Program-made: the position numbers and the translations under genes
Assembly: GCF_016925615.1 (NCBI RefSeq)
Contig: NZ_CP070499.1
Coordinates: forward strand, 1,426,001 to 1,490,000
Source: Natronosporangium hydrolyticum
GTDB lineage: Bacteria; Actinomycetota; Actinomycetes; Mycobacteriales; Micromonosporaceae
Direction: 5' to 3'
Length of the DNA: 64,000 bases
The notes under the pieces: generated by a model
Databases searched by the model: none
The model's input: only the letters and a program-made list of their open reading frames with translations
What the model was told of the DNA's origin: nothing
Shown: piece after piece, positions 1 through 7,014 of the stretch
How positions within the stretch are numbered: position 1 is the stretch's first letter
Layout of the letters: the number at the start of each line of letters is the position of its first letter

Positions 1-303
1 CAGCGCGATCAGCCCGGCCCGGATCACGTCGCAGACCACCATCACCGAGCGGTATCGATACCGTTCGGCGAGGGTGGCCAGGAACGGGCCGCCGAGCAGC
101 CAGGGGGCGAAGGAGATCGCGAACGCCGCCGCCGACATCGCCACCGAGCCGGTCTGCGCGAAGACCAGCGCCATCACCGCGGCCTTCGCCATGTATTCGC
201 CGAGCCAGGCGAGCTGGGTGGAGGCGAAGAGCGCGCGATACTCGCCGATGGCGAACACTTCGCCGAACGTGACCTTCCGTTCGGACGGACGATCGTCGGA
301 CAC
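1..303 (-). CDS. MFS transporter, N-terminal part (cut by window edge)
   Basis: The reverse strand reads from a GTG at 303 to the window edge without a stop, giving the first 101 residues. After a short charged N-terminus there are alternating hydrophobic stretches and a loop ending in the motif LATLAERYRYRSVMV. That loop resembles the conserved cytoplasmic loop 2-3 of major facilitator superfamily proteins (G/L-x-x-x-D/E-R-x-x-R-R). An AAAGG-like ribosome site lies about 8 bases before the GTG. Substrate cannot be judged from this fragment; the family includes drug exporters and permeases. The gene points away from the neighbouring MscS gene's promoter side and ends outside the window. Confidence 0.75.
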   Translation of the reverse strand, partial: MSDDRPSERKVTFGEVFAIGEYRALFASTQLAWLGEYMAKAAVMALVFAQTGSVAMSAAAFAISFAPWLLGGPFLATLAERYRYRSVMVVCDVIRAGLIAL

Positions 304-430
304 CCCAGGAACCTTTCACTGATCACTTCGCGTAGTGAAGCGGTTGTGCCAGGGATTCTGCCCGATCGAATGACAACGCGCCAGTGCTAACGGACGTTAG
401 GGTGCCCTAGGTGGATAGCCGAGCATGATC

Positions 431-1459
431 CTATGGTTGATTGCCGGCGCCGCCCGGGTCTCGTGGGTAGACCCTGGCGGCGAGGATCTTCTCCGCCAAG
501 CCCGCTTCCTCCAACGCTTCGGTCTGCCGTCTGCGCAGCTCACGACCGATCTGCCACTGGGCGTCCGGAGTGGTCTTGACGATGGTTCGGACCACCGCGC
601 CCTCTACTGTCACCTGATCGACGCCGAGCACCTCCGGCGGTTCGACCAACTGACCACGCAACTCCACATCGTCGGCGAGGCGCTGTGCGCCCTGCCGCAG
701 CGCCTCGGCGGCCGCCGCCATCGGCGCGAACCCAATCGGCATGTCGACGACGACCGTCGCCGATCCCTGGCTTCGGTTGCCCACTCGGCGAATCTCGCCG
801 TTCGGGACGTACCAGAAGACGCCGTTGAGATCCCGCAGCGTGGTGATCCGTAGCCCGACCGCCTCCACGGTGCCGCTGGCCTCGCCGACATCGACCAGGT
901 CACCCACCCCGTACTGGTCCTCAAGCAGCATGAACAGGCCGGCGAGCAGGTCCTTGACGAGCGACTGGGCACCGAAACCGAGCGCCACCCCGACGATGCC
1001 GGCGCCGGCGAGTAGCGGCCCCAGGTGCAGGTCGAGCTCGCTGAGGATCAACAGACCGGCGATGCCGAAGATGGCGATGGTGACCGCGCTGCGCAGCACC
1101 GAGCCGATCGCCTCGGCCCGTTGCCGGCGCCGCTCGGGCGAGATCAGGGTGGTCGCCTCATGCACGGTGGTGCGGACCCGTTCGGGCAGTGGTCGCAGCA
1201 GCGTCGGCACGTTGCCGTTGCTGGTCCGGCGGACGAGCCGGTTGACCGCGCGGCGCAGCAGCCACCGGAAGATGATCGCCATCAGCACGATCAGCGCGAT
1301 CCGGAGTGGTAGCACCGCGGCGGTGCCGCCTTCGGCGACCCAGACCTGGCCGCTGAGCTCCCACAGCCATCGGCAGAGGCGGTTGTCCTCCAGGCAGTCC
1401 GGCAGCGGGGCCTGGGCGAGCATCGGTTCCACGAGGTGCTCCAGTCTCGGCGGGTTCAC
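431..1459 (-). CDS. MscS-family small-conductance mechanosensitive ion channel
   Basis: This 342-residue membrane protein has a hydrophobic segment near residues 47-65, a second near 125-142 and a third, glycine/alanine-rich pore helix near 146-175 (motif GVALGFGAQSLVKDLLAG). The pore helix runs into the soluble beta domain (DQYGVGDLVDV, then GTVEAVGLRITTLRD, then VPNGEI). This order is the signature of the MscS channel core, which opens under membrane tension to release solutes during osmotic downshock. The length matches three-helix bacterial members. Start is an ATG at 1459. It is transcribed divergently from the HNH gene and lies in the conserved-core part of the window. Confidence 0.93.
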   Translation of the reverse strand: MNPPRLEHLVEPMLAQAPLPDCLEDNRLCRWLWELSGQVWVAEGGTAAVLPLRIALIVLMAIIFRWLLRRAVNRLVRRTSNGNVPTLLRPLPERVRTTVHEATTLISPERRRQRAEAIGSVLRSAVTIAIFGIAGLLILSELDLHLGPLLAGAGIVGVALGFGAQSLVKDLLAGLFMLLEDQYGVGDLVDVGEASGTVEAVGLRITTLRDLNGVFWYVPNGEIRRVGNRSQGSATVVVDMPIGFAPMAAAAEALRQGAQRLADDVELRGQLVEPPEVLGVDQVTVEGAVVRTIVKTTPDAQWQIGRELRRRQTEALEEAGLAEKILAARVYPRDPGGAGNQP

Positions 1460-1551
1460 CAGTTCGACAGCATAAGTAGGTGCGAAAACTCGTCGGATCG
1501 GGGATTATTGCGGTACGGCGGGTGCGCCGCCGAGGAAGGGGCGGACCTGCG

Positions 1552-2082
1552 ATGCCTGAGATACGAAGCCCAGCGCACTCGGCTGCGTTGATCCTCAACG
1601 CCACGTACGAGCCGCTGGGAGTCGTGTCAGTGCGGCGGGCCGCCATCCTGATCTTGTCCGCTAAGGCGATCTGTGTCGCCGACGGAGACGGTATCTTGCA
1701 CTCCGCCCGGCGTGCGATCCCCGTCCCCTCCGTCGTTAAACTGACCCGTTTTGTCCGGGTTCCATACCGTTCGCAGGTGGGGCTGTCGCGCCGGGGGGTA
1801 TTCGCCCGGGACGGTGGCCGCTGCGCGTACTGCCGGGCAGCCGCCGAGACAGTCGACCACATCATGCCGCGCAGCCGCGGCGGCCGGCACGCCTGGGAGA
1901 ACGTGGTCGCGGCGTGCGCCAAGTGCAACCACCGCAAGGGCGACCGTACGCCCGCCGAGCTCGGCTGGCGGCTGCACACCGTGCCGTCGGTGCCGCGCGG
2001 GGCCGCCTGGCGGGTGCTCGGCCACCGCGCCCCGGACCCCCGGTGGGAAGCGTTCCTCACCCCGCCCGTCCCGGTGCTCTGA
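1552..2082 (+). CDS. HNH endonuclease family protein
   Basis: A 176-residue protein. The HNH fold is visible as CAYC near residue 85, a VDHIMPRSRGG stretch holding the catalytic His, an ENVVAAC stretch, and CAKCNHRKGDRTP. The two Cys pairs are expected to bind structural zinc. The N-terminal LILNATYEPLGVVSVRRA stretch is typical of actinobacterial single-domain HNH proteins. I chose the ATG at 1552 because GAGGAAGGGG lies ten bases upstream; an in-frame GTG at 1480 would add 24 non-conserved residues. Its biological role in actinobacteria is not established. In mycobacteria a homologue sits next to a DUF5130 gene and pepN, which here are 28 kb away. Confidence 0.9.
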   Translation: MPEIRSPAHSAALILNATYEPLGVVSVRRAAILILSAKAICVADGDGILHSARRAIPVPSVVKLTRFVRVPYRSQVGLSRRGVFARDGGRCAYCRAAAETVDHIMPRSRGGRHAWENVVAACAKCNHRKGDRTPAELGWRLHTVPSVPRGAAWRVLGHRAPDPRWEAFLTPPVPVL

Positions 2083-2089
2083 GCGCCGA

Positions 2090-2671
2090 TCACTCGACCA
2101 GGGTCGCGTAGACCACCAGGTTCTCGGGGTAGCCCAGGCTGTCGTCCCAGCGCCCACCGCAGGTGATCAACCGCAGTTCCGGGGCGCTGAAGTCGCCGTA
2201 CACCTCCGGCGGCAGCGCGGTCTTGTCGAAGCTGCGCACGTCGGTCACCTCGAAGGCGGCGACGCTGCCGTCCTGCCGCGAGACCTCGATCCGGTCACCG
2301 GTGCGGAGCCGTTCCAGCTCATGGAAGACCGCCGGCCCGTAGTTGTCGTCGACGTGGCCCACGATCACCGCCGCACCGTGCTGACCGGGGGTGGGCCCTG
2401 CCGCGTACCAGCCGGTCTCGTCGGCCCGGTGCATCGCCGGGGCTTCGATGCCGCCGTGCTCGTCGATGCCCACCGCATGGACCGGCGCCCGCACCGCCAG
2501 TGTCGGGATCACCAACCCCACCGGGTCACTGGGGGAGAGCGCGTTGCCCGCCGGTGGGGTGCTGCTGGTGGCCCAGTCGGGCAGCGGCAGGCGCAGCTGA
2601 CTGAGCGCGATGCCCAGCGTGAACACCCCGATCAGCAGCAGCACCGCCGCCACCATGCCGCGCCGGGACAC
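2090..2671 (-). CDS. Class F sortase
   Basis: A 193-residue protein with an N-terminal membrane anchor (residues about 6-23) and an extracellular sortase beta barrel. The catalytic residues are visible: His in the VGHVD motif, Cys in RLITCGG, and a downstream Arg in GGRWD. Sortases cleave a C-terminal sorting motif and transfer the protein to a cell-wall or other acceptor; class F is common in actinobacteria and its targets are poorly known. It lies six bases downstream of the gene for a membrane-anchored secreted protein on the same strand, so the two are probably an enzyme and its substrate or partner. It converges with the HNH gene. Confidence 0.9.
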   Translation of the reverse strand: MSRRGMVAAVLLLIGVFTLGIALSQLRLPLPDWATSSTPPAGNALSPSDPVGLVIPTLAVRAPVHAVGIDEHGGIEAPAMHRADETGWYAAGPTPGQHGAAVIVGHVDDNYGPAVFHELERLRTGDRIEVSRQDGSVAAFEVTDVRSFDKTALPPEVYGDFSAPELRLITCGGRWDDSLGYPENLVVYATLVE

Positions 2672-2677
2672 CGGCGG

Positions 2678-3178
2678 CTACCCGGTCCGCCGGCGCTGCC
2701 GCAGCAGCAGCGCAGCCCCGGCGGCGAGTACGGCGGCGCCAGCGCCGGCGAGCAGCACCGGTGGGGTCAGCTGCTCACCGGCGGCGCCGCCGCCGCCGGT
2801 CTCCGGGCCGCGGGTCGGCCGTTTCATCTCCAGCACCACCAGGTCGGTACGGGCGCGGGAGCCATCGCCGCAGCGAAGATCGACCCGGTACTCGCCGGCG
2901 CGGGTGCCGGTGGGCACGGTGACGCTGCCGCGGAGTTCGTCCTCATGGTGGGCCGCCAGGGTGATGTCTCCGAAGGCCCGGGAGCGGACGGTGGCGGGTT
3001 TCGGGTGGCCGGCGCAGCTGGCTCGGATCTCGATCTGTACCCCCGCCTGCACGGTGCTCGGGTTCAGTTCGATGAAGATCGACGTATGGGCCGGTTCGGC
3101 GGCTGCGGGGGTCGCCGGCACCAGCAGCGCGGCGAGCAGTAGTACGGCAGCGCACCCGACCCGTCGTAGTGCCGACAT
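2678..3178 (-). CDS. Secreted membrane-anchored protein, possible sortase substrate
   Basis: A protein of about 166 residues with a clear signal peptide (VGCAAVLLLAALLVPATPAAA), an Ig-like extracellular region of about 90 residues with a pair of cysteines, a low-complexity linker containing GPETG, a hydrophobic helix and an RQRRR tail. That C-terminal order (short motif, membrane helix, positive tail) is the layout of a cell-wall sorting signal, although the first residue of LPxTG is replaced by Gly. I chose the ATG at 3178; a TTG at 3199 is also open, and neither has an ideal ribosome site. I do not recognise a specific family. It is probably co-transcribed with the sortase. Confidence 0.7.
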   Translation of the reverse strand: MSALRRVGCAAVLLLAALLVPATPAAAEPAHTSIFIELNPSTVQAGVQIEIRASCAGHPKPATVRSRAFGDITLAAHHEDELRGSVTVPTGTRAGEYRVDLRCGDGSRARTDLVVLEMKRPTRGPETGGGGAAGEQLTPPVLLAGAGAAVLAAGAALLLRQRRRTG

Positions 3179-3199
3179 AGGCCGAGTATCTAGCCTCAA

Positions 3200-3449
3200 A
3201 GATGGCGAGAGCCGGAAAATCCTGAAAAAGCCTCGTTCATGGTGGAGCTACGAACGCCCAAGGTTGTATCGTGTGTGTGAACGCTGATGAACAGTGGCGT
3301 TCGGATGTCCGCCGTTCAGCCGATGGCGAGCCGCTATAAGCAGGATCTTCTGGGTGAACGCCCGCTGAGGTCTTGTTCACAGAACTCGGGCCTGATAGAA
3401 CAAGCGAATACCAGTCGACTCTCCGCCTCCCTGGCTACGGAGGACTCTC
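3200..3449. promoter_or_regulatory. Intergenic control region with GAAC/GTTC inverted repeats
   Basis: No gene is seen in this 250-base divergent region. TTGTTC at 3373-3378 and TAGAAC at 3396-3401 are 17 bases apart and could be -35 and -10 boxes for the plus-strand operon. They are part of an inverted repeat (TTGTTC with GAACAA at 3398-3403), and the compact palindrome GTTCACAGAAC lies at 3375-3385. A further repeat pair is GAACGC at 3279-3284 and GCGTTC at 3297-3302. The layout suggests an operator overlapping a promoter. The match to a promoter consensus is weak. Confidence 0.35.
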
Positions 3450-5099
3450 ATGGCTCAGTCAATCTCCTCACATCGCCCGCCGGGCGATTTATCGGGTTTG
3501 TCGCGTAGATCGGTTTTGCAGCTAGGCGGCGGCGTGGCGCTGCTGGTCGCGGTCGGCGCGTGCGCCCGCGACGACGCCGACGGCACCGGAGCGGCCGGCG
3601 ACGGCACTCTCCGGATCGCGGTTCCCAGCTACCCCAGCAGCTGGGACCAGGATTTCGTCGGGTTCGACCCGATCGCGCTGATGCTCTACAAGAATGTCTT
3701 TCCATACCTGATCGACTACGGCGTCACCACCGTCGATGGTGCCGAGATCTCCGATACCGAAAACATCATCCCGACCTTCGCGGAGTCGTTCGAACCGGAC
3801 GCGGAGAACCGGGTGTGGACGCTGCGGCTGCGGGAAGGGGTCACCTTCGCCAGCGGCAACGAGCTGACCGCGCACGATGTCAAGTGGTCCAAGGACCGGG
3901 CCTTCGCCGCACAGGCCAACGTGGCCGGTATCTACCGGCTCATCGGGTTGACCGAGCCGGACCAGGTCCGGGTGATCGACGACTATACAGTGGAGTTCCA
4001 TCAGGCATTCCCGAGCGCGCTGACCCGGGAAATCCAGGCGATCTCGCTCTACGTCTTCGATTCGCAGGAGGCGCAGGAACACGCCACCGACGACGACCCG
4101 TGGGCCAGTGACTGGATCGCCGGCAACCCGCCCAGCGGTGGGTACTTCCGGGTCGAGTCGGCCACCCAGGGGCAGGAGGTGTTGCTGAGTCGCAACCCCG
4201 ACTACCCCGGGCCCGACCCGGCGCAGATCGACCAGATCCGGCTCACCGTGGTCCCCGCCGCGTCGAACCAGCGACTGCAGCTGCAGAACGGCGATATCGA
4301 CGTCGCGCTCGGCATGAGTCAGCGGGACGTCGCGGACCTTCGGGAACTCGACGGCGTCGCCGTCATCTCGGCGCCCAGCAACGAGCAGGTGGCCATCCAG
4401 ATGTCGGTGGAGACCGCGCCCTTCGACGATGTCAACGTCCGGAAGGCGCTGGCCTACGCGGTGCCGTACGAGCAGATTATTGCCAATGTGTACGGTGGTG
4501 ATGCCCGGCCGGTGCAGAGCCTGGTGCCGTTGGACATGCCCGGCTACGACGAGCGCGGCTACCCGTACACCTACGATCTGGACGCCGCCCGGGCCGCGTT
4601 GGACGAAGCTGGCCTGGATTCGGTGCAGGCCGAGTTGGTCTTCGAGACCGACAACGAGACCCAGCAACAGCTGGCGGTGCTGGTGCAGAGCGAGGCCGCC
4701 AAGGTCGGCATCGAGCTGGAGCTCACCCCGCTCGACCCGGGGACGCTGGCCGAGCGGCGCAATCAGAAGAACATTCCACTGCAGATCACCTCGGGCCAGA
4801 TGTGGGTCAACGATGTGGAGTATCTGCTCGCCACCAGCCTGACCGAGGGTGCCGCGCTGAACTACTCGAACTACCGCAACTCCGAGATCGAGCAGATCTA
4901 CGAGGAGTCCCACACGGTAGTGGACGAGGCCGAGCGCAACCAGCTCTGGCTAAGGGTGCAGGAGCTGCTCGCGGAGGACGTGCCATGGGCGATCATCTGC
5001 CAGCCGAACTTCAACCTGCCGGTACGCGACCACGTGACGGGCTGGGTGCAGCCCGTGGACGGGTTGGCCCGCCTGCAGCACCTGAGCAGCTCGTCCTGA
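3450..5099 (+). CDS. ABC transporter substrate-binding lipoprotein, family 5 (peptide/nickel type)
   Basis: A 549-residue exported receptor of the dipeptide/oligopeptide/nickel-binding family. The N-terminus has a twin-arginine-like LSRRSVLQLGGG stretch, a hydrophobic segment and a lipobox VGAC with Cys38 as the expected lipidated residue, so it should sit on the outer face of the membrane. The rest has the usual two-lobed pattern: WTLRLREGVTFASGNELTAHDVKWS, a central ISAPSNEQVAIQMSVETAPFDDVNVRKALAYA region, and a C-terminal lobe. It is the first gene of a long operon with permeases, ATPase and hydantoinase genes. The cargo is therefore more likely the heterocyclic or amide substrate of those enzymes than an ordinary dipeptide (inference). 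Confidence 0.93.
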   Translation: MAQSISSHRPPGDLSGLSRRSVLQLGGGVALLVAVGACARDDADGTGAAGDGTLRIAVPSYPSSWDQDFVGFDPIALMLYKNVFPYLIDYGVTTVDGAEISDTENIIPTFAESFEPDAENRVWTLRLREGVTFASGNELTAHDVKWSKDRAFAAQANVAGIYRLIGLTEPDQVRVIDDYTVEFHQAFPSALTREIQAISLYVFDSQEAQEHATDDDPWASDWIAGNPPSGGYFRVESATQGQEVLLSRNPDYPGPDPAQIDQIRLTVVPAASNQRLQLQNGDIDVALGMSQRDVADLRELDGVAVISAPSNEQVAIQMSVETAPFDDVNVRKALAYAVPYEQIIANVYGGDARPVQSLVPLDMPGYDERGYPYTYDLDAARAALDEAGLDSVQAELVFETDNETQQQLAVLVQSEAAKVGIELELTPLDPGTLAERRNQKNIPLQITSGQMWVNDVEYLLATSLTEGAALNYSNYRNSEIEQIYEESHTVVDEAERNQLWLRVQELLAEDVPWAIICQPNFNLPVRDHVTGWVQPVDGLARLQHLSSSS

Positions 5100-5117
5100 G
5101 CTGGGTACGGAGAGTCG

Positions 5118-6134
5118 ATGCGGCTTCTGCGGTTCGTCGCCCGGCGGCTGTTGCAGCTGGTGCCGGTGTTGTTCGGGGTAGTGATCGTCACCTTCCTGCT
5201 GGTGCGGGTACTGCCGGGCGACCCGATCCGCAGCATCCTCGGCCCGGCCGCCACCGAGGCCGACGTGGCGGCGGCGCAGGCCCGGTACGGGCTGGATCAG
5301 CCGTTGTGGCGGCAGTTCCTGGACTACCTGCAGGGGCTGGCGACCGGGGACCTGGGCACCTCGATCCAGAGCGGCGGTTCGGTCGGCGCCGAGTTGGCGG
5401 TCCGGATCGGGCCGACCTTGGAGCTGGTGATCCTGTCGCTGGCGGTGGCGTTGCTGCTCGCCACGACGTTGGGGATCTGGTCGGCGCGGCGGGCGCACCG
5501 GCTGGGGGACCACAGCATCCGGGTGGTGGCGCTGGCCGGCAACTCGCTGCCGGACTTCTGGCTGGGGTTGGTGCTGATCCTGGTGGGTTACAGCATGCTC
5601 GGCTGGTTCCCACCGCCGGCTGGCCGAATCGAACCCGGCACCGGGCTCACCACGATCACCGGGGCGGAGCTGGTCGACGCCACGCTGACCGGCAACGGCG
5701 AAGCGTTCCTGTCCGCGCTGCGCTATCTGATCCTGCCGGTGGCCACCCTGTCGATCGTGATCACCGCCCCGCTGTTGCGCAGTGTCCGCGCCTCCGCGTT
5801 GGAGGTGCTCCACTCGCCGGCGTACACCGCCGCCGCCGCGCATGGGCTGCCGGACCGGCTGCTGCGCCGCGGTTATCTGGTACGCGCCGCACTGGTCCGG
5901 CTGCCGCCGCTGGCTGCCCTGGTCTTCGGTTTCGGGATCGGATCGACCGTGTTGGTGGAGTTCGTCTTCTCGTGGCAGGGCTTCGGGCAGTGGGCGCTCC
6001 GCGGGCTGCTCTTCCGGGACTACCCGGTGGTGCAGGCGTCGGTGCTGGTGATCGCCGCCTGCTATGTGCTGGTCTTCCTGATCGCCGACGTGGTGCAGGC
6101 GATGCTGGACCCGAGGGTGCGAGTCGATGGCTGA
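5118..6134 (+). CDS. ABC transporter permease, DppB type
   Basis: A 338-residue integral membrane protein. It opens with the N-terminal helix typical of DppB/OppB/NikB permeases (LLQLVPVLFGVVIVTFLLVRVLPGDP), has an extracytoplasmic segment, and then several further helices. The cytoplasmic coupling loop that contacts the ATPase is seen around residues 222-245 (RSVRASALEVLHSPAYTAAA-like stretch). It forms the channel with the DppC-type protein encoded next. The gene starts 18 bases after the binding-protein gene and overlaps the next gene by eight bases, so translation is probably coupled. Confidence 0.93.
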   Translation: MRLLRFVARRLLQLVPVLFGVVIVTFLLVRVLPGDPIRSILGPAATEADVAAAQARYGLDQPLWRQFLDYLQGLATGDLGTSIQSGGSVGAELAVRIGPTLELVILSLAVALLLATTLGIWSARRAHRLGDHSIRVVALAGNSLPDFWLGLVLILVGYSMLGWFPPPAGRIEPGTGLTTITGAELVDATLTGNGEAFLSALRYLILPVATLSIVITAPLLRSVRASALEVLHSPAYTAAAAHGLPDRLLRRGYLVRAALVRLPPLAALVFGFGIGSTVLVEFVFSWQGFGQWALRGLLFRDYPVVQASVLVIAACYVLVFLIADVVQAMLDPRVRVDG

Positions 6135-7014
6135 GCTGAGCGCCGCGCCGCGCCCCGCCGCCCCGGACGGCCCGGTCGTCCGGGTGCTGGCGGCGCAGCG
6201 TGCCCGCCGGTTCTCCACCGGGTTGATCGTCACCGGTGGCACGCTGCTCGGCATCATGGTGGTGTTGGCGGTGGCGGCACCGCTGTTCACCCCGTGGGGG
6301 CCGAACGAGATCGATCCGGACGCGTCGCTCGCCCCGCCCGGCGGTGCACACCTGCTCGGCACCGACATCAACGGCATGGACATCTGGAGCCGGGTCCTGC
6401 ACGCGGCCCGGCTGGACCTGGGGATCGCGGTGGGTGCGGTGGCGGTGGCAGTGGTCGCCGGCAGCGCGCTCGGCCTGGTGGCCGGTTACCTCGGCGGCCG
6501 GCTCGACGACGCGCTGATGCGGCTGCTCGACATCTTCCAGGCCTTCCCGACCTTCATCATGGCGCTGGTGGTGGCGGCCCTGCTGGGCGGCGGCGCGTTC
6601 AACCTGGTGCTGGTGATCGCCCTGGTCAACGCCCCCGCGTACGCCCGGCTGGTGCGGGCCGAGGCGCGGTCGGTGCGGGAGTTGCCGTTCGTCGCCGCCG
6701 CGGTCACCTCGGGCGCGCCGACCTGGGCGGTGTTGTGGCGGCATGTGTTGCCGAACTGCCTCACCCCGGTCCGGGTGATCGCCCCGCTCAACTGTGGCTG
6801 GGCGATGCTGACCCTGGCCGGGCTGTCCTTCCTCGGCCTCGGCGTGCCGGTCCCGACCGCCGAGTGGGGCGCCATGATCAGCCTCGGTGCCGGTGATGTG
6901 GTGGCGGGCCGCTGGTGGACGTCGGTGCCGCCGGGGCTGTTCCTGCTCGTCAGCGTCCTCGGCTTCAGCCTGCTGGGCGAGGGTCTCCAAGAGCGGGCGG
7001 GGGTTCGAGCATGA
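6127..7014 (+). CDS. ABC transporter permease, DppC type
   Basis: A 295-residue membrane protein of the DppC/OppC/NikC family. It has an N-terminal helix followed by the characteristic segment in which a P-loop-free PGGAHLLGTDINGMDIWSR stretch precedes the transport domain. The coupling loop is visible as RLVRAEARSVRELPFVAAA, and the C-terminus has the GLSFLGLGVPVPTAEWGAM signature of this subfamily. It pairs with the preceding DppB-type permease. Start ATG at 6127 overlaps the upstream stop by eight bases, and its own stop overlaps the ATPase start in an ATGA arrangement. Confidence 0.93.
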   Translation: MAELSAAPRPAAPDGPVVRVLAAQRARRFSTGLIVTGGTLLGIMVVLAVAAPLFTPWGPNEIDPDASLAPPGGAHLLGTDINGMDIWSRVLHAARLDLGIAVGAVAVAVVAGSALGLVAGYLGGRLDDALMRLLDIFQAFPTFIMALVVAALLGGGAFNLVLVIALVNAPAYARLVRAEARSVRELPFVAAAVTSGAPTWAVLWRHVLPNCLTPVRVIAPLNCGWAMLTLAGLSFLGLGVPVPTAEWGAMISLGAGDVVAGRWWTSVPPGLFLLVSVLGFSLLGEGLQERAGVRA

